Source: Sphaerulina vaccinii
Lineage: Eukaryota; Ascomycota; Dothideomycetes; Mycosphaerellales; Mycosphaerellaceae
Reading direction: 5' to 3'
NCBI GenBank assembly: GCA_022570795.1
Contig: JAKUDP010000013.1
Location: 1,302,001 to 1,366,000 of the forward strand
DNA length: 64,000 bases
In this document: positions 44,390-54,783 of the stretch, in pieces
Numbering within the stretch: the first letter of the stretch is position 1
How the letters are laid out: each line of letters starts with the position of its first letter
The notes under the pieces: model-generated
Database searches by the model: none
Seen by the model: the letters and a program-made list of their open reading frames with translations, nothing else
Told to the model about the DNA's origin: nothing
Translations under genes and position numbers: made by a program

Positions 44390-45185
44390 ATGTCCGACTT
44401 CGAAAATGATTCAAGGACGACAGCAGTTGGACGAAAGCGTAAGTACGAACAACACACTCTCACCACTGATATCAATCATCGACGGCCCAGTGATGGCAGC
44501 AAGGAGTCCGGCGAAATCTCAAATGGAGACGACAGCGACAGCGATATAGAAGAAATCAGCGCAGACCAATGGACAAAGAAGAAGCGTTCGAGAACATCGA
44601 CTTCATCATCAGACTCAGACTCAGACGACTCCAGTATACAAGAACTCCCACGCAAAGAGGGTGATGTGATTCGACTTCTCGACATTTCCCGTGAGGACCA
44701 GAAACAACAAGCGAAATACTTCAACCTTACGGGCATGTCAGAACCGGTGCGCTGTCTTTGTTGTGGTGTTAGAGGACACATGGCGAAGGATTGCCCGACG
44801 AGGACTTGCTCTCATTGTCAGAGGCGAGATCTGCATCCTTCGAGCGCGTGCCCAACCTGGCGAAAATGTAGATTATGCAGAGAGCGTGGTCATGATGCCG
44901 GGTTGTGTCGAAATCGCAGCTTTCGAGGAACAGACCAATGCGATGTCTGTCAGAAGACTGGTCATATTGAGGTGAGTGCTTCTGTTTCTCACACGACTGC
45001 TGATCGCTAACGACTCGCAGGAGGAATGTCCGCGTCTGTGGTCTATCCTGGAACAGTCACCGAAACCAAAACCAGAAACGATAGAAGTGATTGATCTCGA
45101 GTCCGATAAAGAAGACGATCCGCCACAGCGGAAGGTGAGGAAACCTTGGCAGCTCATGGGAGCATTTGACGATATGCGAGACTAG
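44390..45185 (+). CDS. Zinc-knuckle RNA-binding protein, AIR1/AIR2 type
   Basis: Likely RNA-binding subunit of a TRAMP-like nuclear polyadenylation and RNA surveillance complex. Exon 1 is 44390-44971, a 49-nt intron lies at 44972-45020 (GTGAGT donor, CGCTAAC branch), and exon 2 is 45021-45185. The product is 248 residues. An acidic Ser/Asp-rich N-terminus (DSDSDIEE, SSSDSDSDDSS) precedes four CCHC knuckles: CLCCGVRGHMAKDC, CSHCQRRDLHPSSAC (one extra residue before His), CRLCRERGHDAGLC, and CDVCQKTGHIEEEC, the last split by the intron between HIE and EEC. A charged tail follows. Yeast Air proteins have five knuckles and are longer, so orthology is probable but not proven. In-frame codons extend upstream to 44324; I chose the ATG giving MSDFEND. 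Confidence 0.85.
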
Positions 45186-45489
45186 ATACAGGTGAAAGGG
45201 GACAATCACAGCATCTTCTCGACATGAAGATGATTTGCTTACATCTCTTTGTCTACTCCCGTCTTGTATGCAGAATGAGCCATGATGTCGCGAGAAGAAG
45301 GAAGACTGAGGAGGAAAAGCCTGCTGTATTAGCGTGAACAGGATCATGTTATATGAGGCTAAGAATAGTTCTCTCTTGAAACTCATCGTCACTGTTCTGA
45401 TTTCTGTTCTAGTCTGACCTGTTTTCATACATATTATGATTTCGCCGTGAGGCTTATATTTCTTATCATAGCTCATTCGCATCAATATA
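45186..45489. other. Intergenic, 304 bp between convergent genes
   Basis: 3' UTR space for the zinc-knuckle and rhodopsin-domain genes. Nothing else is seen. Confidence 0.5.
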
Positions 45490-47082
45490 CTACCATCCGG
45501 CGATGGCCTGACCAGGTTTTCTACCTGAGCTCCCACTTGAACTTGGTGACGGACTTCTAGGCGATGGACTTCTCGAAGGGAAGTACTCCGGGAACGCTTG
45601 ACTGAGCTTCGTCTGTGTCCGATTGATGTTCAACATTCTTGGATCATTTGAGGGCTCTGAAGAATGCATAGCATGTAAAGTCGGCTGATCCATCCGCTGT
45701 GGTAAAGCTTCTAAAAGCTGGCTTTGACGCCCTCGTGGCGTCCTCTGATGATGGACACGAGGCATTTCCGGAAGTCGACTGCTTTCACGCTCCGGACTGG
45801 TGTCGTAGCCTCTCCCTAGCTCAAAGTCGCGCTCGCTCGTCTTTGAGGCTATAGTGTTAGGTGAGGTGACGGCAGTGCTGGCTTGACTCTGAGACCAGCG
45901 ACCATAGTCTTTGAGATCTCGTGAGATAGTTGTTCGGACTTTCTTCTTTGGTGTACCGATCGTACCGCGAGGGCCGGCTGCCGATCTTAGTCTTCTGGCT
46001 CCCTCTTTCTCGAGCGATGGTGCTCTGGTCTTAGAAAAGATGGGCTTGATGACCGCCGACGAAGCGCATAGGATCCCAAGGTTGATCTCGATGAACGACC
46101 AGGTGCTGATTGGAGCTGCATCTCGCATCGGTTGTCGTGATTCGGTGAAGATCTTGATCGAGTATAGACGAATGCAGCTGGCAAGTGTTCCACCACCGGC
46201 TACCAGGAACGCAGATAGAATTGCGATCTTCTGACGACGCTGACGTGGAATCTTCCATATGATTGGAATTGGTAGGGCGATCATTATCAGATCGGTGATG
46301 ATTGTAAAGATGCTGGTGGCTAACGATTGTCAGTATATGGTCGGCACGTGTGTGTTCGCAGGAAAGCTCACAGTAGAAGAACGCAGTGATGTCTATGCAG
46401 TTTCCTGGCGTATTCGGTCTCCAGTACTTCTCAATAGGTATGCATTGTGTCGCAACAACTGTCATTGTCGTCATGAAGTGCAGCACCAAGACAATCAGCA
46501 AGGTGACACTGGCGTAGTAAAACCAGCCTCTCAGCTCAGCAGCCAGACGCAGGTATAAGAGCATCAGAGACACTTTGACAAAGAAGATCGTCATGTAGTA
46601 GAAGATCTCATCAGAATAGATGGCCTACACTGTAGTCAGCATCCATCCACATCCGTAGCGTGTTGTCGATACATACTTGAATGGCCTTCACACCCCAGTT
46701 GACTGGTACATCTGGCAGATCCAGACCAACACCCCAACGAACCGACACAAACACTGCTACTGTGAAAGCGCATGAACATGCGTAGGCCACAAACATAGCA
46801 TGATCATCGTAGCCTATCTTTCTTCGTCGTTGCGTGATCGTAAGAACGCGGCATATGATTGCAAATGCTCCAATCAGTGAAAAGAGGACGCCTACAGAGC
46901 CACGTCAGTACCATTCGAGCCTTGTGCTCCGAAGTCGTCTCACCTATCACTACCAGCGCAGCTCTTGCAGGTGTGAAGTTCGTAGGGTGCTGCTCAGCAG
47001 GTATCGGCTTGATGATAATCTTTGAGCTCAAGCCGGAGGTCAATGCTGAGCGATGAGCCCAGGCGCTCATGGCTTCCTTCAT
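45490..47082 (-). CDS. Seven-helix fungal integral membrane protein (rhodopsin-domain family)
   Basis: Member of the large fungal family of plasma-membrane proteins with a rhodopsin-like seven-helix domain, often grouped with Pth11-like receptors; ligand unknown. Four exons: 47082-46944, 46891-46677, 46624-46372 and 46319-45490. The three introns are each exactly 52 nt. The product is 478 residues. Membrane segments include ALVVIGVLFSLIGAFAIICR, HAMFVAYACSCAFTVAVFV, FYYMTIFFVKVSLMLLYLRL, YYASVTLLIVLVLHFMTTM, SIFTIITDLIMIALPIPIIW, AILSAFLVAGGGTLASCIRL and STWSFIEINLGILCASSAVI. The family WGVG, CxP-YW and ITDLIMIALPIP motifs are present. The cytosolic tail of about 190 residues is basic then Ser/Pro-rich, as for a phosphorylated regulatory tail. 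No CFEM domain is encoded. Confidence 0.9.
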
Positions 47083-47238
47083 GCCAAAGAGCCAGTCGTC
47101 GGTCTGGGGTGAGAGTGAGGTATCCGACTCAGCCAGGCGATCCAGTGTGTGCCAAGTTGATATGAAAGTAGGTCATTGAATATTCGACCAAAAGCGAGAG
47201 GTATGAAGAGTGAATACCAAGACCAGAACCCGATGCGA

Positions 47239-47964
47239 TCAGAAACAGAACACCAAGGGCATAGAGTAGAAGCAAGACCCCTTCGTCCCAAAAGAGGGCG
47301 GCAAAGTGCGAGGGGATGCGTCAGCATCTAGATATATCCTCATCAAAAGCATTGACTTCCCAATGTCACACAAGAGGACGATCCCTCGATCGAACTCCGA
47401 CTCGAGAACTATATGAGAGGACGGCACAACCTTCGCGTTGGGCAGGAGTTCGAAATTTAGTCTTGCGAGCCTTTTCAGTGCTGTGAAGGGTCCGCTGTGC
47501 TTATGTGCTTGGTGTATAGAGCACTTTCGCAGGCATGAAGTGGAGGGAAATTTGTGGGAGAGCTCGAAATTGACATCATTTCGCAGTTGAAACAAGCAAA
47601 ACAACCACACATTCTGCGTGGTGAAGATACAGTGTAACGTATTTCTTGAATTTCTAGGGTCGAAGATAACAGTAGTTGTCAACCTGTGCGCATGCATATC
47701 AGCAGCACCCAAGCGAGGTGGGAGACTGCTAGGCAACGAGCTAGGAAGTCTCGAAATAGCTCCAGGTCCAAGCGGCGTGATGACATATGTGTGTCTTGTA
47801 TTAGCTTGTGGGAAGCTCCTGCCTTGCGGTGAAGTGGTGGATGAATCGCACAGGGTCTGGTCGACACTTGCTTGAATGCGGTGCCCACTCATGTTACGAA
47901 GAAGTCGTATCGTATTTCGTTCGAGATTGTTCCAATTGGAATCGGGCCATTGGCTCGATGACAT
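47239..47964 (-). CDS. Orphan reading frame of 241 codons, possible lineage-specific gene
   Basis: The longest frame in the window that overlaps no recognised gene. It starts MSSSQWPDSNWNNLERN and has a mixed composition with several Cys and His, no clear signal peptide and no known domain. Its ATG lies within the first copy of a 44-bp tandem duplication. In DNA of this composition a stop-free run of 241 codons is unlikely by chance, but no conserved motif, splice structure or codon pattern supports it. It could also be an unspliced piece of an upstream leader of the rhodopsin-domain gene, which reads the same way. Confidence 0.25.
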   Translation of the reverse strand: MSSSQWPDSNWNNLERNTIRLLRNMSGHRIQASVDQTLCDSSTTSPQGRSFPQANTRHTYVITPLGPGAISRLPSSLPSSLPPRLGAADMHAHRLTTTVIFDPRNSRNTLHCIFTTQNVWLFCLFQLRNDVNFELSHKFPSTSCLRKCSIHQAHKHSGPFTALKRLARLNFELLPNAKVVPSSHIVLESEFDRGIVLLCDIGKSMLLMRIYLDADASPRTLPPSFGTKGSCFYSMPLVFCF

Positions 47965-48035
47965 CTTGAAGCACTGGGATCAAGCAATCGACATTGGCTC
48001 GATGACATCTTGAAGCACTGGGATCAAGCAATCGA
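47948..48035. repeat. 44-bp perfect tandem duplication
   Basis: The unit beginning CATTGGCTCGATGACATCTT occurs twice back to back (47948-47991 and 47992-48035) without mismatch. Identity implies a recent event. Because 44 is not a multiple of three, any frame crossing it is shifted. Confidence 0.9.
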
Positions 48036-48932
48036 GAGCGATCTGCAGGGTTTGTCGCAAACTTCGGTTATGCCTTGCATACACCACACAACCACATGAA
48101 GAGATCCTGCACGAAGCGCGTGCGCCCTGCAGATGCAGTATGCCATTCCAGTAAAAGATGTGCGCGACCTGCATATTGACAATGTCTACTTTGTACTTGG
48201 GCAGTAAGCACGTTTCGGCAGCCGGTCAATGAGTCGGGTCGGTAAGCCGATCTCTCTCGCAACAGAGCACGTCATGATACTTGGAATTGTTGGCGCAACG
48301 ACGATTTCAAGCGACTCGAAGCGGCTTCGAATGGGCTCTTTGTCCTGCGATTGTTTCGTGCGCTGCTTGAAAGCGTGGTTGCCGAAAACCGATATCAACA
48401 TAGGTGTCCGAAGGCACATGGCGCGACGTAGCCCGATTCCCGAAGAGGCATATCATACATGATGGTAGCATCTCTGCGATCATGATGCTCCATCGTAAAC
48501 AGTCGCGCTACAATCGCTGATGGGCCGCGGTGCCCTGGTCGGAGAAGGACCATGGAACCATTCCGAAGAAGCCTGTGACCATGAGTCGTACGAGCCGTAG
48601 AGACGACAGATCCTTGGGCAACAAGAAGTGGCCGATGTCCAGGACATGCTCAGGTTGTTCATTTGCTCCTCTGTCGATCACTCTTCACCAGGAAATGAGT
48701 TTGCCACGTTACGGACACTTCGATTGCAGGTCCATGGCTTGAGCACCCGCCATGAAGTATCTGACAGCGACGACACGCTGCCAATTTCAGGTCATCCCTC
48801 CTTCCGCAGATGAAGTCGTGGTATCAGTCCTTCCATCGGACCCATGGCAATCGACTTGCCCAACAGTCTGCTGTAGCAGGTGGGCCCAGAAAACAAGTGT
48901 TGTGCAGATCCGGATTTCCAACTCATGTTGTG

Positions 48933-50656
48933 TTATAACGACTTTTTCTTCCTGATCGAAGGCCCGTATCGATAGAACACGAACGGGATGGGCAGCATAG
49001 CGAGACATATGAAGCCGAGTAGACTGGTAGCCCAGTCGATTCCTAGTCGCTCGTACATCCTGCAGTGTCAGCATATCATAGGTCAAAAGAAGCATTGCTA
49101 ACACTTACTGTATGGCAAAGAGGGGGAAGACTGCTCCAGTAACATATCTCATCAGACCATTCGCTGCCATCGCGCTGGCACCATTGAGCGGTCCGTAGAC
49201 GTCGATTTGGTACATGACGGATGATAAGAATAGCGTCAAATTCCCCAAGGCGAAGGGAATGCCTGCTAAAACTGGTACGATCCAGTGAACATCGCTTCTT
49301 GCAGTCCACGCAAACCAGAATAAGCTATCTTATGTCAGCTGGTAGTCATCGTAGGTCATAAAGTGATCGTACCCTATCGGCAATCCAATGGCGCCAATCA
49401 TGCCTGCATATAATCGTTCTTCTGGTGGCAGCATACCCCTGCCCTGCTCGACAGCTCGCTTGTGTTTCTTCAGGTAGATCAACCGGTCACAAAGGATGCT
49501 AGTAGCAACAGCTGCCAGCACACCTATGCCAATGGAGATGAAGACCAGACCGTTCTGCCACGTATTGAATCCGTATACGCGAGTGAATGTGTATGGAAAC
49601 GCCGCGAAGAATGAGAAGAGAATTGCAAACGCAAAAGAGTTGTACACTCCGAAGGCCAATACGATCGGCTCAGTGAAAATCATTGAGACCGGACGGACCA
49701 GAGTTGTCGTAACCAGTATCTTCACGTACTGCATGCTCATCACTTTCGGACCTGGAGGTGGTGGTAGACCGAGCTTCTTCGCGCGCTTCTGCAGGATGGT
49801 CTTCTTGTACGTCTCCTGCATGGGCAGACAGGTGAGATAAGTTGTCCCCGATATGATGATCATGCACCATATTGTCCATTGCCAGGACCGAAACTGAGCG
49901 GCGAAACCGCCGATGATAGGCCCGAATGCAGGTCCAAGGAACGGCATCATAATGAACAAAGCTGATGAAACCGCTCGGTCGCGAGGTACGAAGAGGTCAG
50001 CGTTGGTGCCGCTGCCTACCGCCAAGACCGGTGCTCCAGCAGTGCCTGCAAGTAGTCTACACACACACAGACTGGCGAAGGACTTCGAGAGACCGCAGCC
50101 AAGCAGGAAGAGGATAGAGACCGGTATCGAAACTTTGTAGACTATAGATCGTCCGAATTGTTCTGAGAGCGGTGCAGCGATGGTCGGTCCTAGTCCTAGG
50201 CCGATCACGTAGAGTGTGAGTGGTAAGATAGCCATTGTTCTCGTGATGCCAAAATACTCTTGCAGATCTTGGTTCGCTGGAGTAATCAGAGACGAGGCCG
50301 TTGTCGTCGAGAAGCCAAGCAAAGCCACAGGCCAGAAGTGTAATGCTTTCTTCGCGGAGCTCCACTGTACGGCAGCCATACATTAGCAAGAGCATAGCAT
50401 ACGTGAAAGATGTACATACGTTGATTGGATTACCCGGATCATCAGGGCCATCCCAGTCTTGCACAGTCGTGACTTTAGTCAACTGTGGTTCTTGAGCTTT
50501 GCTGAACTGGGTACGCGCTGCATCTGGATCACTCTGCTCGACCTTCTCTCCGTCTCCGTCGTGGCTGCTGCCAACTTCAATTGCCTCGAGTATTGATTCG
50601 GCCTCTAATTCCCGATATGGCTTGTCGGAGTCCTTATGGTGGTCGGTCTCTGGCAT
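48933..50656 (-). CDS. Major facilitator superfamily drug:H+ antiporter, DHA1 type
   Basis: Twelve-helix proton antiporter of the DHA1 group (polyamine/toxicant exporter-like). Exons: 50656-50420, 50364-49373, 49324-49109 and 49059-48933; introns of 55, 48 and 49 nt. All phases fit and give 523 residues. The start is the ATG of MPETDHHKD. The hydrophilic N-terminus ends in the family motif DDPGNPINWSSAKK, which spans the first splice. Other signatures: LGFSTTTASSLITPANQDL, GLGLGPTIAAPLSEQFGRS (helix 2 and loop motif), CRLLAGTAGAPVLAVG, and GPAFGPIIGGFAAQFRSWQWT (motif C on helix 5, typical of antiporters). The substrate is unknown. It faces the flavin hydroxylase gene across 1.55 kb. Confidence 0.92.
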
Positions 50657-52206
50657 CTTGGCGAGGTTCGTGGTAATACCACAGCACGGGTGTATCGAGA
50701 GCACTGCTTCTCAAATCAGCTACATACCTACTTCTAGCGGGGGCGCTGCCTCATTATTATAAAGGCAAGAGACAACGTTTGCAGTAGCGATCCTGCGTGC
50801 CACGAGGTGTCTCTTGCCGTGTCGGCTACATGGCGCGGGCTGCGTTAGCGCCCAGATATGGCGTTCCTCGGATACCAAAATACCATAAGCAAAACATATG
50901 GCTCCGCAGATTGCTGCATCTTCTACGGCCTCGTGATGGTATCATTGCAATGACCACCATCACGAATGCTTCCTCTCGCTCTCTTCCACTCCCTAATATC
51001 CTGGTTTGGCTTGGTAAGACGCGAAGATGAAAAGCGGACATATCTCGTGCCAGTCTCGCGTTCTGTTCGTGTAAGCCGTTGGTCTTGGCTTCAGGATTTC
51101 GTGATCACTCATCAAGAATGTTACGTGCGTCGCCTACACATGTAACAGATCCGTGAATGGTCAACCTCCATTGCATACTGTGGTTGATGCGATTCTCCCT
51201 TCCTGCAGCTGAGAAATGTGGCATGGCAAGTCCGAAGATGAATACTGATCAGTATGAAGGGTGCGATTCATTCTGGAGATGCCCTCGGCCCTCAAGAGGC
51301 TTTCGCACGGCTTCCAAGTTCTTGTGTTCGGGATGCATAGCCCTGCTGCGAGTACAGTGATATGCCTCGGAGGCGCTGTAACGACTTGCAACCTTGAGTG
51401 AAGCACTTTGCATCACTTGATCGAGGTTCTTTTCCAAGGACAGTCTGCTTGACGCGCCAAAGCTTTCGTGTCTCTGGAGCGGGCTGCCCTTGGAGGGCTC
51501 TTGGACCACTCTAGACGTAAGAGGTAGCTCGCTACGTAATGCGATGGAGTAGGTGTTGTTGAATGTCCTCGCCTTCTCATGAACTCTGCCGCTCCATTTC
51601 GACTGGAAGAACCAACCTGGTTGAGCTTGGCAGCGACAAGAGAATTCAATTTGTGTGGGACTTTTCGGACACTCTCCCAGATCTAGATGGTCCGTGTCTG
51701 GTGGCATCAGCAGTCAGCGTTTCCCACTTCCAGACCACTTGTTTTCTTCTACACTCCAAGTCAACCCTAAGCAATGAATGACAAAGGAGCTTGCCGCCCT
51801 TGGCTGACCCTGTTGACGGCTTTCTCGATCCTACACGAGCAATGGCATGGGGTTCTCGCACAAAATATCAGTCCGTCTTGTTTGACTCATGCTACGAACT
51901 GCAGCTACAGCAGAGCACGTACGGATCAGTGTGCAATCCGCCATGCAGAATGGTGCCCATCGTTCAAGCTATGAGTGGCCACGAGAAGGATTTCGTGCGC
52001 TGCGCTGCTGCATAGCTGGCAAAGCCGGGAAGCTGAAGGAACCGTAACCCATTGGGAAAATGATCAACCTCATCGCGACTCTTTCCAAGGTCAGCAGGCC
52101 GTGGTTCAAGATATATACGTGTTGGAGAACCTGATGGTCGTACTCATACTCAGCTCGTCTAGCTCATCTCACAGCAACTTCACAGTTGTCCGAAGTACCT
52201 ACCACC
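50657..52206. promoter_or_regulatory. Divergent upstream region of the DHA1 transporter and the hydroxylase
   Basis: 1.55 kb between start codons. It should hold both promoters. Frames up to 152 codons occur on the minus strand at 51249-51707 but without recognisable content. No clear paired CGG sites for a Zn2Cys6 regulator were identified. Confidence 0.45.
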
Positions 52207-54183
52207 ATGGGCTCTATCGGCATAAACACAACCGACGTGCTCATCATAGGCGCTGGGCCTGCTGGGCTCATGGCAAGCCTCTATCTCTCCGAACATGGCA
52301 TAGCACACCGTATAGTCGACATTTCAGGAACAAGGACTCTCACTGGACGAGCAGATGGCTTCCACATACGTACCATTGAGATATGGGAGAGCTTCAACAT
52401 TGCCCATCTGGTGCACAGGTATGGCGTTCCATTTGGCGACTTTGCGGTTTGGACACAGCCAGATGAGAAAGGCATATCTCGACACCACACCTCCCGAGCT
52501 GGTGGAGAACAAGACTCGCACCTCAACCTTGGCGTCATGCATCAGGGCTACATCGAAGCTGCACTGCACAATGCAGCACTATCTCGTGGTGGCCCAAGAG
52601 TGGAACGAGGCACCAAGCCTGTGGCTATCGAGGTGGACAGCGAGTCTGAATATCCTGTCAAGGTTCGACTCCAGCATCTTCACAAGTCCGAGTTGCCAAA
52701 GCCTCGCGGCGGTGCCCACACTTTGCAGAAGGACGGGACCCATAAGCCTGAGCGCGGCTTCATCGACTGCTACGGCACTGATCCCGAAGAGATTATACCC
52801 AGAGTGGATGGTCCAGAAGGTGGCGAGGAGTACGTGCAGGCCAAGTATGTGATCGGCACAGATGGAGCTCATTCGTGGGTGAGACATCAACTTCCAGGTG
52901 TTTCGATGGAGGGTGATAGCACAACCGCAGTATGGGGTGTCATCGATATAATACCAATCACGAACTGGCCAGATGTTCGGAGAGCTTGCAATATCATGTC
53001 GAGCCACGGCGGTTGCATTGCTATACCCAGAGAGCACGATATGGTGCGGCTCTACATACAGTTCCCTTCCGACTACAGCGCCGATAACAGCCGCGACAGG
53101 ACAGATGGCGAGGCTGTATGCAGAGACATCATGGACAATGCTCGCAAGATCTTCGCGCCATTTACTATGGACTACAGTTATTGCGATTGGTGGGCACTGT
53201 ATCGCGTAGGTCAGCGAGTGGCCACTACCAACACACATGTGAATCGTGTATTCCTGGCCGGAGATGCCGTTCATAGTGAGTCAATAATCTCAAGTGCATA
53301 CGGCATCTGCTAACATGCTCAAGCACATTCTCCAAAGGCTGGCCAAGGCATGAACATCTCACAACAGGATACATACAATCTGTCATGGAAGATCGCCGGA
53401 GTCCTCGGAGGCCAACTCGATCCATCAGTTCTTTCCACGTACAAGGATGAGCGACTTCTGGCGGCACACGAGCTCATGCAACTGGACAAGGAGATGACGA
53501 GAATACTGACCTCTCGCGGAGCGTTCGATCTCGAGACTACCGAGAAGGTCTACCAAATGGTCAGAAAGCAAAATGGAACCCACTTGAAGTATAATCCGAG
53601 TATGATCCTCGCTAGCTCCGAAGAGTGCCAGCAATCAGCGGCGGTAAACATACCTCTCGGAATACGACTCCCAGATGCCACAGTATACTGCCACTCGAAT
53701 GGTGTTGAGACTTCTACCCAACCACTGTTGAAGTCAGACGGATCTTGGCGGCTCCTCGTATTTGCAGGCAATGTATCACAGCCGGATCGACTCAAGTACA
53801 TCAACAGTCTGGGAGACAAGTTATCACAGCTGGCGAATAGATATCCATGCGCATCGCCTCGACTTCAACACTGGTTACAGATCTTGCTATTCCACTCAAG
53901 CAACATCTACGACGTAGAATCAGCCCAGTTCCACAATGCTTATTTCCAGCCACATCCTGTATATGGTAGGAAATACTTCACGATATTCGGCGATGACTCA
54001 TCGAGAGGCAAGCTATCAGGAGCACACGAGACATATGGCATTGGCGACCAGGGCGCATTTGTGGTTGTAAGACCTGATCAGTTCGTTGCATGGATGGGTA
54101 CGCTGGAAGAAACGGAGAAGCTGGAAGATTGGTTCGCGAAGTTCATGATACCGCAAGCGGAACTCAACCATGCGAGGACATGA
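52207..54183 (+). CDS. FAD-dependent phenol 2-monooxygenase-like aromatic hydroxylase
   Basis: Class A flavoprotein hydroxylase expected to use NADPH and O2 to hydroxylate a phenolic ring (phenol, 3-hydroxybenzoate or a related aromatic). Exon 1 is 52207-53275, a 48-nt intron lies at 53276-53323 (GTGAGT donor, GCTAAC branch), and exon 2 is 53324-54183. The product is 642 residues, right for the phenol hydroxylase group. FAD motifs: GAGPAG near residues 15-20, the DG motif GTDGAHSWVRHQL, and the GD motif FLAGDAVHTHSPKAGQGMN, which is split by the intron. The C-terminal 190 residues match the thioredoxin-like dimerisation domain (GIRLPDATV, RLLVFAGN, and VVVRPDQFVAWMG at the end). The start ATG lies in a good context (CCACCATGG). 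No targeting signal is seen apart from a generic Rossmann start. Confidence 0.92.
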
Positions 54184-54783
54184 TGGTGACACGTCGTGAC
54201 TATATTTGCTTCATGGTAGACAAGTGACTCCAGGAACGAAACAGCATGATGGAAGTATTGCAATACAAGCGATAGATGTGAAACGGCTTCTTCTACGGGT
54301 GTAAATGCTTTTCTAGACTTTCCTCTCAGCATGCAGTCTCTGCCTCGACCTGCTAGCGCTATGTCAACGTCCAGTCTACCAAGCTACAGCTTCAACGGCT
54401 GTCCCAATGTGCCTCTTCTCTCCTACCAACAGACTACTCCTGGATGGTCAACGTCGCATCCCCTGTTCACACCCCTCTACAGGCTCGCTGTATCCTCCAT
54501 CCGGCCAAAGCTAGCCCTCTTCGTCGTGACAGTGTTGTCAACAATCAATGTGTTACAGGACCTCTAGCCCTGTTAGAAGCCCCTACCGACCCTACAGCCG
54601 CATGCTAAGTCGTCCCTGAGACCAGTGGATCTATGTGACCCGACGTATCCGCGGTCGAGAGTCAGAGTTCTTGAGCCGATGTTGCGGGATCTCCGATGTC
54701 CTGATTGCTCTGTCTCGCGATATCCCTCTGCTGCAAGTACCATGGTCGACTTGCAGCGCGCGAGGCATGTCGCTGGGACGAGA
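54184..54783. other. Intergenic, 600 bp between convergent genes
   Basis: 3' UTR space of the hydroxylase and CCCH genes. Small frames only. Confidence 0.45.

Larger units (their letters stand above)
47083..48932. other. Intergenic, about 1.85 kb
   Basis: Upstream of the rhodopsin-domain gene and downstream of the transporter gene. It contains a 44-bp perfect tandem duplication and a long orphan frame (both listed). The rest is short overlapping frames. Confidence 0.45.

Noticed and set aside
51249..51707. 152-codon minus-strand frame in the transporter-hydroxylase gap
   Set aside because: Length is within chance expectation for this much noncoding DNA and no motif or splice structure supports it.
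41690..54183. A secondary-metabolite gene cluster
   Set aside because: There is no polyketide synthase, peptide synthetase, terpene cyclase or similar core enzyme; regulator, transporter and hydroxylase alone do not make a cluster.
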